From positions 49,598,516 through 49,662,515 of the forward strand of contig CM051033.1 of assembly GCA_027627225.1 (NCBI GenBank): a DNA stretch of 64,000 nucleotides. The letters are read 5' to 3'. How positions within the stretch are numbered: the stretch's first letter is position 1; each line of letters opens with the position of its first letter. Shown in pieces: positions 11,161 to 23,375 of the stretch. A program made the translations under genes and the position numbers. Source of the DNA: Congeria kusceri (Eukaryota; Mollusca; Bivalvia; Myida; Dreissenidae). The notes under the pieces were generated by a model. It saw only the letters and a program-made list of their open reading frames with translations. It ran no database searches and was not told the origin of the DNA.

Positions 11161-11744
11161 ATATTGGAACCTTTTTGTGTTGTAAAATTTTGGTACAAAA
11201 AAATCATAATTCAATTTTGATTTTTGGCAGAATAAAGATATTATATAATTGTATTAAAATATGTAAAAAAGAAAATTTTGGTAAAAATGTCAGTTGGCTA
11301 CTTTTTGCACTAAGGACGCGATATACTAGTAGAGTCGGCAATCGCCAAAAATAAAATATGTTTACGATAATTGTCGCTATTTTGACATTAACTGTTGCCA
11401 ATACGCCCCGAAACATCGCAAAATGACAAAGTTTTATCGCTAAGTACCAGATTGTGTGTTTTTACTGACTCATTTTATCGACAGATGTTAGCGCAACTAG
11501 CACAAACTTGGTGCCATTTGGCGCGCGACATATTTTTTACATTTTACTAGGTATGGTGCTAGTACGTGTCAAGTTGAAAACTGCGGGCCAGAGCATGCCA
11601 AAAGCGCGTCAATCCGATTTTCACTGACGCCAACACCGGATCATGTGTCGCGGCTTTAATGCACTCTGGGCATTAAGAAAAGGCTGTATTTTTATACAAT
11701 GACAATGATTTAAAGGTGAATATTGTCTGGTCTGCTTTGAAAAT

Positions 11745-11816
11745 TCCTTAGTAGCGCAGTAGGTAGCACGGACTTCACTTTTTGTAAAACACCGTATTAG
11801 TCAAGAGTTCGAATCT
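11745..11816 (+). repeat. tRNA-like sequence (SINE head or tRNA pseudogene)
   Basis: An A-box match (TAGCGCAGTAGG, 11752-11763) and a B-box-like AGTTCGAATCT (11806-11816) sit at tRNA spacing. The acceptor-stem halves do not pair, so this is not a working tRNA. It ends 14 bp before the TIR element at 11830. Confidence 0.5.
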
Positions 11817-11829
11817 TACACATTCCTGT

Positions 11830-12285
11830 TTAAAGAGACTATGTCATCGAAAATGGCATTATGGAGACAATGTCTAATTAATCTGAAACTTAAATCATGG
11901 TATATATTGGGCAGAGCATTCGCATTCTGAGATAAAAATCAATGTATAATATGGGTTGTTTTTGTTTGGCATTTTCCTGTTTACATTTTGCCGTCAGAAT
12001 TGTAAGCATTTTGTATAACCATAGTTTACAAACGACTCATTACCATGCATTAAAGTGCTGTGTACTGTCATTCTTCGTGTGGCTCCTAAGTCGTGAGTTC
12101 GATAGCCGCTTGTGGTTTTAATTTGTTCAGGCTTTATTGCTTATTTGTTTTTATCAAATATCTTGTTGCGTATTTTATCATTGTTATTTATTTAATACAC
12201 ATGTCTTAGTACAAAGCATTTCTACCAAATAATATAATTTATAGTGCAATAGAAAGCCAATTTTTCGTTGACATAGTCCCTTTAA
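11830..12285. mobile_element. TIR element, copy 1 (~456 bp, TTAA-flanked MITE)
   Basis: The left end reads TTAAAGAGACTATGTCATCG and the right end is its near reverse complement (CGTTGACATAGTCCCTTTAA), giving terminal inverted repeats of about 22-24 bp. TTAA lies at both ends, which would fit a piggyBac-type target site, though TTAA could simply be part of the TIR. No transposase is encoded. The interior carries a B-box-like GAGTTCGATAGCC near 12097. A second copy is at 37991-38501. Confidence 0.75.
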
Positions 12286-12487
12286 TAATATGAAATGTTC
12301 TTTATGTATCGCTGTGTGTTAGGTCGCTATGGAGATTTTTTATTCATTTTTTTTTTTTGAACCACGGGGCGGTTTCATTTTTATGTATCATTTAATTATA
12401 TTATTATATTGGCGATAAAAAAAAACAACACAAATTAAAATTAATTCAAAATAATTATTATGGCATGAGAAAATATTTGAACACAAA

Positions 12488-12560
12488 TCGACCCAGGGCT
12501 TGGATCGAATGTCCGCAATGCCAGTGCTTTATCCATTGGACTATTTAAGCTGGCGTTATC
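12488..12560 (-). repeat. tRNA-derived SINE-like head
   Basis: On the minus strand, AGTCCAATGGATAAAGC resembles the A-box region of Arg-type tRNAs, and ATTCGATCCAAGCC downstream resembles a B box at normal spacing. The stems are not convincingly paired, so I call it a SINE relic and not a tRNA gene. Confidence 0.5.
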
Positions 12561-14689
12561 ATGGTGCAATACTGGTTAATGAACTTTGCCATTCGCAAAA
12601 TGTCTGAACTCAAACTAAAAATGACGCAATTCTTTGGTTGATCGGTTTAGATAAAAATTATCGCACCCAGTCACTGTAATCTATTTATATTGGGCAGGTT
12701 AATATTTTCGCACTTATTGCTTGTCTACCCGTTGTCTATTCGGCATGGTTAACTGTACGAGAAGACCGACCATTTTATTTCCGTAAAAGCCTGATGAGTT
12801 TCTTTTTTTAAACTCCTTCAATATGTCCAGATATTTCATGGCCATGACAGAATTCAACATCAATCTTATTACTCAAGCGTTCCATATTTTTCCAATCCGA
12901 TTACAATTAAAGTATCATAGATATACAAATCTGCACTTTCAAGTACGCAGTTGAGTAAAAGGAAATTTGCACAAATTAATGAAGAACACTTCGTGCGAGA
13001 CGATAATAAATATACACAGGGTTGTCTGGAACGTTCAGTAGTATTTTTGTTTTATATCTTTTGAAAGTCGGTCAACGACCTAAAACATTTTTCTTAACGC
13101 ACTGTCGAGATTTCTTGAAAATGGCTTAGACCAATCTAATTGTGAGGGATTGTTTTCATAGGAAATTATTTCGAAGCGTATTACCATTCCCACTCTGATA
13201 CAAAGTTGTGTCTTGTCAATACTGGTAAAATAACTAATTATACATTTGAATTACAATGATTTGGGTGAAAGGTAAACTATGCATTCAAATCAAATTTCCC
13301 GTCAAAGACCAAGCACCAAGTAATATATGTATGTATACCTGATCGAATGCATCAAATCACGCTTGGCAATTTACAATATTTTACTGAGTAATTCGCAGTC
13401 TAGGTAATAACCATTTCACCAAATTAACGAAAAATGTGTATCTTTATATGACCGATACGTTAAGTTCATTGCAGTTGCACATTTTAACGTAAAAAATAAA
13501 CGGGTTTCTTTAGAATCATAGTCCCAATAAGTTAATCTATTACTTATACATGTTGTACATATTATCCGTAGAAAGGTCACATAGAAATATGATAATTGTC
13601 GCATAGACACATACTGATGAAGAAACCATCCTCCTTGTCAAAATGTACCACTAAACCAACTGTATATAGTATGAAAACACGGACTGAGTTCATGTTCGTG
13701 TCAGAATTCTCCTGGTTTCATATAGCAATATATATTTGTCAGTCGTCTTATTCATGTATTTCGCCGTTTTTCAAGTTTTCGAGTTTATGTACGTTAATAT
13801 CATTGAGTTACAAATCTGTACTTGCAAATGAGCATTCAAAAAGTGGGAAACTTGCACAAGTAAATTAGGAACTCTTCGTTCCAGACGCCAATAAGTAAAC
13901 ACGGAACTGTCTTTCCTTAGTCACTCCTTAGTGGCATATGATGCTGGTAATACAATGTTGTGGTTTCTTTAAATTACCGTTGATAAATTAAACTGTGAGG
14001 GTTTGTTTTCGTTAATAATGGTACAAACAAATAGGAATTTGAAAACTAATTGCAACATGTTATAATATTACTTTGTCTGGTTTCATATTTTGCATTTAAA
14101 TAGTTTAACTGATGTATAAAATATGCATTCACACAAACGTTTCATCCAAGTTTTCAGCTTTCATGCAAAGGTTTGATTGTAGTGACCAAATCACATAGTT
14201 GAAATTGTCATTAAAGTGAAATACTTGTACGGAGTACCATACAGGCAGATGAATGTACTGTATATGATATCTTTATAATAGCGGGGCGCCCGAATATTCC
14301 GGGTTTACGACAATCGAAATGTAAACAAAAACAATGTTGTTGTTTTTAAAGTGTCCGCTTTAGAGGGTTGGTCGTGAAATCAGGGAGGTGTTAAATCAAG
14401 GTTTAATTGTACGTATATGTCGCCTTATCATATCCTCGTTGTATTTTCCCATAAAATAAATACATGGATATTTTCGAAGCTATAAAACATTAAGACATAA
14501 TTCGACCTTACATTTAAAATGTTAGTGTAAGTAGTAGAAACAATTAATGAACTGTATCATAAACTCGTGTTGAAATGGCCATTACAAGAGAAAATGTAAA
14601 TGCAGAGGCAACCTAATAACCTTGATGTATATCGAAAACATTACTAATAAATGTATTACATTTGTAAATTGTACAGCGTCAAACATTTG

Positions 14690-16250
14690 TGCAGTACAAT
14701 TTGTATTTGAAATCAAAAGAATTTTGATTGAATCGGGCAGATAAATTATTTGAATCAGCTAAACTAATGAAAGTCCATTGCATTCGTTCCTTACACATGT
14801 TATATAATATCCGACATAAAGCCAAAGGTTATGGAAAATATCACCGTCAAAGATGTAACTTGATATAACAGGACATTCGCCATCAAGGCGCATTGACAAA
14901 ACCAGACATACTGTGAAGTAAAACGTGTAGGTAATTTATTTTACAATCAACGACTTTGTTGTCGATATTGAATCAGCACGAGATGCATTGGAGACGCTCC
15001 ATATGAATGCATCATTTATCTAGAAATAACCCAAGGAGGTTAGGGTTCGCCATTTTTCATTAAGTGTTATGATTGTATTAAATGTATGGGACATTTTTTA
15101 TTGGTTAAACAGCAACCGCAAAGTTCCCATACTTATAAATGTGATTTAATTCTAATTATTCAATAAACATTTGTCTAACGAAAATCACACACACAAATTC
15201 ACATTATTAATAGCGCTTACTTGGATCTTTAAACTTACAGAATCACAATGTATTCTTGAAATTGCTGTAACCTGTCAGAAACGTTCATTCAATTGCCTAT
15301 AAATAGTAGTACATTGTATATGAATTGCTCTATGATAGGAAAGTTTTCTTAATATTTCAAATGAATAATTGGTTAATAATTAATGTAAATGCAATTTATG
15401 AACAGAAATACTAATACATACCGACAATTTACACAATAGTCTAGCACAACTGACTGGCTCGTATGTTCACATGGTTAGAATTTGGCCCGTATTCACAAAC
15501 CAACTTTTCAGTTAAGACATAAGAATTAAGAACATTCTTGAAACTTTTCTGTTCTAAGCGGGCTATTAATTTAATTATTACTTCGGTATTCGCCAACTCT
15601 TATTTTATAACAGTCACCAGAACGCTAGAAAAATTATCAGAACCCATCGGCGGCGTTTATAGTAGCGTCAGAATGAGATACCCCGGTAACATGAATGAGT
15701 TACCAGGCACATTGTAAGAACTTGATGCAATTGAATATAATTATAACTAGATCGAGTTCGTTCACACTTATGCAATTCGTTGTAGACTGAGAATTCCAAA
15801 TAGCACAAGAGATAAACATTACAAAAATATTGTGACATGCAGAAATATACAGTTATTTAGAGTTCAGTTAGCTAATGGCACAGCATCATATATACACTGA
15901 CTTGAATAAACATGACCATTTAAATACTTGTCTAGCGTTTTAAATTGGCATTGTTAACTGTTACCCAAAACCAGTGTGTCCAGTAGAAACCTGATTAGTT
16001 ATTTGAGTTCGCACAAAACTTGCAGTTCAATTGTATGTCACACTGTGTCCCTGTTCATAAAAAAACAATATTCATCAATCTTATATGTATTTCAGAATCA
16101 TCAACATACAAATATACACGTTAAAGTGAGCAGTTGAGTCCAATGAGAATTGCACAAAGTAATTAAGAACCCTTCGTTCCCGTCGATACTAAATATACAT
16201 AGGATTGTCGCGAACGTGCAGTAGTATATAAATGTACTATACAAGTATCA
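14690..16250 (+). repeat. Segmental duplicate A (partner 19.66-20.93 kb)
   Basis: Collinear landmarks link this block to 19.66-20.93 kb. They are ACATTCGCCA...CAGACATACTGTGA (14870-14912 versus 19690-19722), ACAATCAACGACTT then GCATCATTTAT/GCATCGTTTAT (about 14943 versus 19751), GACATGCAGAAATA (15833 versus 20241) and AATTAAGAACCCTTCGTTCC (16161 versus 20861). Offsets vary between 4.4 and 4.8 kb, so the copies are old and indel-rich. No gene recognised inside. Confidence 0.65.
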
Positions 16251-16259
16251 CACTATATA

Positions 16260-18015
16260 ATATAGTGTTTGTCACGTTGTTAAAATGGTCTGTAACTAAC
16301 GTCTGCATGGTATATGTTCATGATACATTTCTTAATTTCATTTTTCCATTTGGGACTATTTAAGTAGTCTGCTTTGAAGATAAAGTCTGCTCAATCATCT
16401 ACATGTACTTGAACGTTTCAAGAAAAATACATTATGACAGATAATTAGACAGATAATTCGTTAAGAATTGCAGATGTGTTGTGCAAGTTAGTTATTTAAC
16501 CCAAAGTTGTTTATTAAATTAGTATGAAACTATTTTTGTCAAATGTTATTGTTTACTTAAACTAAACATGTGAAAGCATTTTACGGTACTGAATATGTAT
16601 TGATTGATATGCAAAGCTGTTTTAATATAAAAATACAAATAACTTTAAAAAATGCAAAAAAATGCAAAAACTAACATTCTATAGTATTCTTCACTACTAC
16701 TTACATCTGTTATGCACATCATTTGTTGTTGTTGCTATTGTATGGAGCTAAATAGGTACTATCAGTAGCTGACCTCTTGGGGCTTAAACAGACATATATG
16801 ATTGCCATACAATTTAGAACAATGCAATTATTTACATTATGTCATTTTTTTGTTTGCACAAAGAACTTATTTTCAAGTTATTTTGAGGATATGTTTATGT
16901 AACATGATTGAATTCTGAACATATCTCAAGAGTTACAGAAGAAGATATGAAACCATTGGGGATCCAATTTATGGCCTCTTGAGTTAATGTCAAATAATAT
17001 GTTAATAGTAAAAAAAACATTAATTTCGTTCCCAATACAGTTAAGTGGAGTGGTTATATTTGTTTGTAATACCAACATGTGTTTTAAAACTACAAATCAA
17101 TTATTGGGACTGAATAACTTAATGTCAATAATATTGCTAGTTCAATAGCGTTTGCTTTGACACATGGTATTTAGACACAGGATTATTCAACTGGAAGTCA
17201 TGTCTGCCAATCTGATTTTAAAGGAGGAATTCTTTTTAATGGAATCAGCAAACAGGATAGAAGCAGATGCATGCGGTGGCTTTAAAATGACGTTTTAAGA
17301 ATAGCATGTAAAGACTTCTAGGATGGTTCCTGTTACACTAACAAAATGTGAATACTGAAATAAAAATGCGATGTAACATTGAGCATATAAGTTTCAACTT
17401 CATTGGTTTGCCATTGTGGTCAATATCTCTTAATTTTACACAGTTAGTATTGAAACAAGTCGTTTATCCGAAATCCCAACTGGACTGTTATGTCCGAAAT
17501 ACACTTCACTTGCCGTCTCCACTGTTTCATAATAAACATCTCGCGCAATAAACACAAGCTTTATTATTTGTAATCTAACATGTTTGCTATAAAATTGTGA
17601 TTTCCGAATGGACTCATGTTACAAATTTATCAACATTGCATTACTGCAGACAAGCCATCACAGTCCGACACTATTTGGTTTGTGCCAGGCGAAATATCTA
17701 AGTATGAACCGGAAACCATGTTAAACAGTTCGCTGCACCCTACGGTTAATCAAGTAAGCTGTCTCTCCACGTTGGTTACAATGCTATACAGTATACATGT
17801 ACAAGAGAATAAAGAGTATAGAATACCATATACATAACATACAAAATATGATTCGTTGATGCCAAAATAAAACAAGTCACTGTTATTAAAATTTAGTAAA
17901 TTTGGCACGTGTATAAAACTTTGAAAAGCGAAATTATATTTATGTTATATAAGGTACAAAAGATATCATAAAAGCTATTGTAAAACTGCAGACTAAAATA
18001 AATAACATAATAATT
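16260..18015. other. Noncoding AT-rich stretch
   Basis: No repeat or exon-like frame that I can support. Frames of 67-73 codons at 17348 and 17616 show no domain. Confidence 0.35.
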
Positions 18016-18355
18016 TAAGTTAATATGCACAACGTTAAAAAGTACACGTCTACTTCAGGAAGAAATCTGTGGAATAATGTGTGACCTAAGTTTCTAAAAA
18101 CTCGAATCGAAATGAGAAAATCACTCGAAGCGGCGTAAAATCATTAATATTTATAGACACTGTTCGGACAGTTTGTAATACAGGCACTATTGGAAAAAGG
18201 AGACTGAATACAATACAAGTAATGAAAGGCTATACATTCGAACTACTTGGTAATTTTGTTACATCACTTCACTGGTTTACTTAGAGGACACACAGGTTTC
18301 TAGCAATCAGCGTTGTTTCCTTAAACTGCTTAGACGTCTTCTGAGAAAACACACA
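18016..18355 (+). repeat. Module M, copy 1 (noncoding, at least 5 copies in window)
   Basis: Characteristic phrases are CTACTTCAGGAAGAA, TTCTAAAAACTCGAATCGAAA, GGACAGTTTGTAATACAGGC and AACTACTTGG, then ACTGCTTAGACGTCTTCTGAG. The same phrases in the same order recur near 24.85, 28.31, 37.67 and 46.53 kb. This copy keeps the uninterrupted site (CAGGTTTCTAGCAATCAGCG, 18293-18312) where the 37.7-kb copy is split by the TIR element. Confidence 0.7.
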
Positions 18356-19057
18356 AGAGGAGTGATTTTTGTTCATGACAAATCCGGGAAAGTTAAAAGA
18401 CGCAAATTATTTACATGTGTAAATCTAAAACTGTTAAAGATATATATTGCTAACACATACATGTACATGAAATGAGTTCAGTTAATTACAAACGCATAAA
18501 TAATTGAAAATGTACGTTAATTGACATATGTATGTATTTAATAACATAGTTTGATGCAATCATTCATAATTTTAATTTATATAAATTAACCAATATAAAT
18601 GCATTACGTATTGACTGAGTGTGCCATTTAATCGCAACAGATCAACTATGAATTTCGTCGTCATGAATTCACTTTAAACTACATCGGGTTTTGTTCATTG
18701 GTCTTTATTGCCACATTATTGCAGTAGACGTAATTACATGTAGATCAGTAGATTGTGGTGTGAATATGTTCGTCGCATCGACACAAGACAAATGAACGTC
18801 TCCACATCTCTAACAACAAATACAACAAATAACCATTAACATGGAACGCATAATAATAACTCTTACCGATATTGCAACAACACTCAGTTTAAACAAACCG
18901 GCACATGTTTAATATCATTTTTAAAAAGTCCTCAATAAACAAGTGGGTGGTGAAAATTTATTAAGAACATAAGGTACCCGACATTGACTATTTGCCGTTG
19001 TTACTGTTGTTCATTATTAAACTAAGTGTCTGTATTTCTTGTAGATTTGCTAACAAT

Positions 19058-19385
19058 TTAAGGCCAAACGAATATAAATTGTGTGTTTCGGGCAACGGTT
19101 CCAAAAAATGTGTGTAGGGTAGGGATTGAGTTTTTTGTTTGTATAGCTTTTTTTTTAAGTCTAATATGAAGAGATTCAGAATACTGTGCTGATAATATAA
19201 AGCGCCTTTCGATACGGCTTATATAGTTAAACACGATATACTTCATTGAAAATAAAAACAATCTGACGTTTTCGAATTTCTCAAAAAACGATCGTCTCTA
19301 AAAACTTTATGGTCGGGGGACATGTTTCGCTAGGTAAGGTCGGGTTTCCCGAAAAGCAGAACATAACTTTTTTGTTTTGGCCTAA
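19058..19385. mobile_element. Possible ~328-bp TIR element (MITE-like)
   Basis: The ends are TTAAGGCCAAAC (19058-19069) and GTTTTGGCCTAA (19374-19385), imperfect inverted repeats of about 12 bp. The interior has a T-rich tract and no coding frame. I recall similar sequence (AGGCCAAAC... with AGGGTAGGGAT inside) as a dispersed repeat in bivalves, but only one copy is visible here. Confidence 0.4.
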
Positions 19386-19659
19386 GCACATAAAGAAACA
19401 TTTATGGAGGGATTTAACAATATGTAAAAAGCTATAATAAAGCAATCATTGCCACTTACAAAGCATTAATATACTTGCAATACCTGCAATACTTAATATA
19501 ACTACAAGAAAATCCACACACTATTTTCTTAACGAGGATTATCAACACGACGTCAATAATGCAATTGATATTTGCTTGTATTATTTTGGTATCAGCTAGG
19601 AAAATTAAATCCCTTTTCGTCCCTCCCTTACATATATTGCAAATTATTCACCGAAAAAG

Positions 19660-20930
19660 CAGCATCGGATATCTTATTTGTTGTAACAGACATTCGCCAC
19701 TTACCGTTAACATCAGACATACTGTGATGCAATACGTTTGTTAAACATATACAATCAACGACTTAAGAGTCGAAATAGAATTGACAGAATACGTATTAAA
19801 CACACACCGCATGTATGCATCGTTTATTCGTGGCAAGAACAGTAGGACATAGCGCAATGTGCAGAGGTTACTGTTCGATTTTATTTCCTACACTCTACTG
19901 CTTGTATTAACTAATTTAGTTCGTCACACAATTAAAAAGCTTGTTACACAGCAAAAGGTAGGCCGCCTTCTTTTATGCTGCAAGTAACGCGACAATTGAA
20001 TAAGCATTTCGGGAATCAGTAGACATCGCACTACACATGAATGGTGGTGAATTTATTTAGATATACCCTAGCATTTATTTTGAAATCTGTTATTTGATAG
20101 GCCCTGTACAAGGTCACTTGAACGATATTCCTAATGCGGAGTCAACGGATATTATAATATTATCGTCAGTTTGAAGATACTTTTAATGGAATTCGGCGAT
20201 CTACCAGTCATCTGGTTTAAACGAATCAATTTAGTATTTTGACAGGCCGAAATACAGTTGTTTAGAGATACGTACTGCACTATGTGTTACGAAACACTAT
20301 AATATACACTCAAGCGAATATATATACAAGTTCGTGACTTGCCTACCGCTGCATGTTCAGAGTACATAGTCACATGTAATACCGCTATTGAAATACGTTG
20401 GAATATGACCTTTAAAAACCTTTTTAATGTATTCAAACTAAAAAAAAATAATATTACTAAACTATTGAAATATACTTCAATTTGAACCACGTGAGTATTA
20501 TGATCTTGATGCGAGAATGCAAAGCAACACAAGTTATCAATCAAATTAGGGCTCTTCCGAAATTCCGATTCGATATACCGATGTCGGGTATTAACGTGTG
20601 AAACAACAACGAAGGCCGTAAGCATTGTCATCTGAAAATAATTAGTGTATTCCCGTAGAAGCCAGATTTTTAAGTTACGTTTAGACTCGCTTAATATTTC
20701 CAGCTAAGTCCAATTTTATATCAGAATTCGTCTGTGATGATGGAACACGCAATTATCAGTCGTATTAATATAGCGTTAATTAATCCAATCCTATCTCAAG
20801 TAGCCTAGTGTCGTAGAATACAAATTGTGCACTTTTCATGGAACATACATTGCAAAAAATAATTAAGGACTCTTCGTTCCAGACGGTAATAATTATACAC
20901 AAGCTGGTATGGATCGTTTGTTAATATTGC
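19660..20930 (+). repeat. Segmental duplicate B (partner 14.69-16.25 kb)
   Basis: See the partner for shared landmarks. A minus-strand 114-codon frame at 20287-20631 lies here but has no counterpart in the partner and no domain, so I do not call it a gene. Confidence 0.65.
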
Positions 20931-21149
20931 ATACATGTGTTCTATATTTTTTGAAAGTCCAGCATGACCTTAAAGCATTTCCATGACGCAATGACGATAT
21001 TATTAAAATTGGATTCGATAACTTTAATTGTGAGGGAGTGTTTTTGTTTGGAAATTGTTGACACCAAATAAGTTCTTACAGCAATTTTCACTAGAATCGA
21101 AACCATTTGAGCAACGTTTGTAGAGGGTTACCCAAGGGACACTGCTTTG

Positions 21150-21296
21150 AAGTGTCCTCAAAAACGGCCTACCTGTTTCGGAGGAGATGTCGTTTATAGG
21201 AAAGGACGGACAGACGGCCGCACGGACGGACGCACGCACGAAGGACGAACCGCCATGACATAACCTTGCTGGCCCTTGGCCAGTGGATTTAATCAA
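21150..21296. repeat. Dispersed repeat ending in a GGAC/CGCACG-rich tract
   Basis: At 21205-21250 the sequence is a degenerate run of GGAC, GGCC and GCAC units inside a GC-rich patch. The setting resembles the tail at 29940-29990, where a unique-looking segment runs into an ACCG tract. No protein frame is supported. Confidence 0.5.
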
Positions 21297-22989
21297 CTAT
21301 CGCCCTCAAATAATTCAATTTTATATAATATAGGTATAGTGTTGTAATACAGCAATACCGTACAAGGTTGTTCGTTTTAATCGTGTGTATCAGCACAGAC
21401 TCATTTTATTTATATATCGTCTAGAATATTTGAGTGTAACTTGTCGTTAGAATGCTCACTGGGAATGCTCGAATGTACTTTGAAAAAGGATCGCGAAAGA
21501 TTCGTAGTGCACAATATCCGTATACACCAATCGTGTTATTCGTGCTGTTAGCCATGTGCGTATTCGAGTTACACGCACTTTTACACTATACTTCAGCAAC
21601 AATGAGTCAGCATTCAGTTGTTAATATGTCCTGGTCAATTATAATGTATATTCAAACGCATAATCCATTTTGAGATATTCTATCGTTTAAAAAATAGCTA
21701 TTTCAATTTGTTCCCATTGTTATTTATTTACTGTGAATAAATTTAACGATGCAGAAGCCATCCACATTGTCAAATATACCATTAAACCTGATTTATGTAG
21801 TAAGAAAAGCCGGATTTGTTCTTTCTTAACTCGCTCAATATGTCTAGCTTACGTTGATCTAAGTATTCTACTAAGATCATATAACACGCAATTACTAGTC
21901 AATCGTGTAAACCGGATCATTTGTAATGGTACCATCGAAATACAAATCTGCACTTGCGAGTGAACGTTTCGTGCCCAATGGAAAGTTGCACAACATAATT
22001 AAAAGCACTTAATTCCAACCGGTATTAAAATAACGAAAATGCCTTGCGCGTTCATTAGTGGAATACAAATTGGCTTTATGGCCTTCATTAGCCAACCATT
22101 GGCTTTAAGACATTCCTGGTTTCTCAAAATAGGCTTTCATAAATTAAACTATGCGGGATTGTTTTTGTAAAGAAAAGTTTGCTAACGAATTGCCTGTAAT
22201 TGTACAACGTTTCTCACTCGGCTTGAAGATTGTGTCGTCTTTCGAAAAAACAAGTTAACATTAAAATACAATACTAAAACCGATACATCTTAATGTCCAT
22301 GGCAATTCTAAAGCTTAATGTGCAGATGTGACTGAATGCATTGGCATTAAAATACATCAGGGAGCATTTTGTTGACACTACAATGCCACTTAAAGTATTC
22401 CTCTCGACTGTCACATCAACACAACGAAATACGTGTATTTAATAAGTATTGTGTTTTACGTGTCTAAGAATTTATTTATAAAAAAACAAATGCGTATGCA
22501 AAGCATGCATACACACAATTTTACTTAACTGAATTATGTGTATTTCAAAATAGGCCATGTGAACACATACGCTGAGAAATGTTCCTACTGAAACAATTGT
22601 ACATCCATGATGAATATCTGTTTGAATAGCTGGACTAATTCGACTTTACGTCGTGTTCTTTACAAGTTCTATTTTATGGCTCCAATATGGATTATGTATA
22701 TTTACGATCAGCATCAAATGTATCTGAAATGTTCAACCATCTATCAGTATTCAAGCAATTGACAAGTTGAGCAATCCCATTTCATAAACCTTCACAACCG
22801 AATGCGTCAAACAATCGGATGGTCCTAAGAATATTGCATGATCGATTTTAATCAACATATAAATGTACAATGCTGCATACAAATAACGAAATAAAGCCAA
22901 CATGGGCCCTGATCGTCATGATAATTACAATTATACAAATTGGAACAAATAATATCATTATGATTTTAAAAATAGAAATACGTTATATA

Positions 22990-23375
22990 TACCTAGTAAG
23001 AATTAAATAAAAATAATATGTCATGTATTTTCATGCTTTGCAAAAATAATTTCTATCTAAGTAATACATGACTTTTTCGGTATTGTATTTTCATGCTTTA
23101 CAAAAATAATTCATAATTATCTTAGTAATACATAAAAGATATCTGTACTGTGGTTTCGTGCTTTACAAAAATAATGTAGATCTGTATTGGATTTTAGTGC
23201 TTTACAAAACTAATTTATATTGAAGTACTACAGAAAAGTAATATGTTCTGTATTCGTATGCTTCACACAAATTATTTATATTTAAATATAACATGAAAGT
23301 AATATGTGCATTGTACTGTATACTCATGCTTTGCAAAAAATATGTATATAATTAGTACATAAACGTGATCTGTAC
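22990..23375 (+). repeat. Tandem array, ~65-bp unit, about six copies
   Basis: The phrase TTTCATGCTTTACAAAAATAAT recurs with variation near 23027, 23089, 23155, 23197, 23257 and 23323. It is followed by a variable AT stretch with AGTAATACATAAAAG and then TATCTGTACTGTA. One unit is short. Divergence between units is high, so the array is old. Confidence 0.75.

Larger units (their letters stand above)
12920..22070 (+). repeat. Five diverged same-strand copies of one noncoding block
   Basis: Each copy has a phrase like CAAATCTGCACTT, then about 25-40 bases, then TTGCACAAA-TAATTAAGAAC-CTTCGTTCC and a tail resembling AATAAATATACACAGG. Copies lie near 12928-13050, 13810-13920, 16108-16230, 20821-20925 and 21942-22060. 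Several are followed by a phrase like AATTGTGAGGGATTGTTTT (13138, 13993, 21016, 22150). No reading frame is conserved, so these are duplicated noncoding DNA. Within this span I found no supported gene. Confidence 0.75.

Noticed and set aside
11745..11816. Functional tRNA gene
   Set aside because: A and B boxes are present but the acceptor stem does not pair; called a tRNA-like relic.
20287..20631. 114-codon minus-strand frame
   Set aside because: Lies in a segmental duplicate whose partner has no such frame.
21024..21296. 90-codon minus-strand frame with RASVRAAVCPSF
   Set aside because: Translation of the GGAC/CGCACG-rich repeat, not a protein.
22990..23375. CRISPR-like array (conserved ~22-bp core with variable ~40-bp between)
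   Set aside because: The intervals are themselves related AT-rich sequence, cores vary, and the context is eukaryotic; an old tandem repeat explains it.
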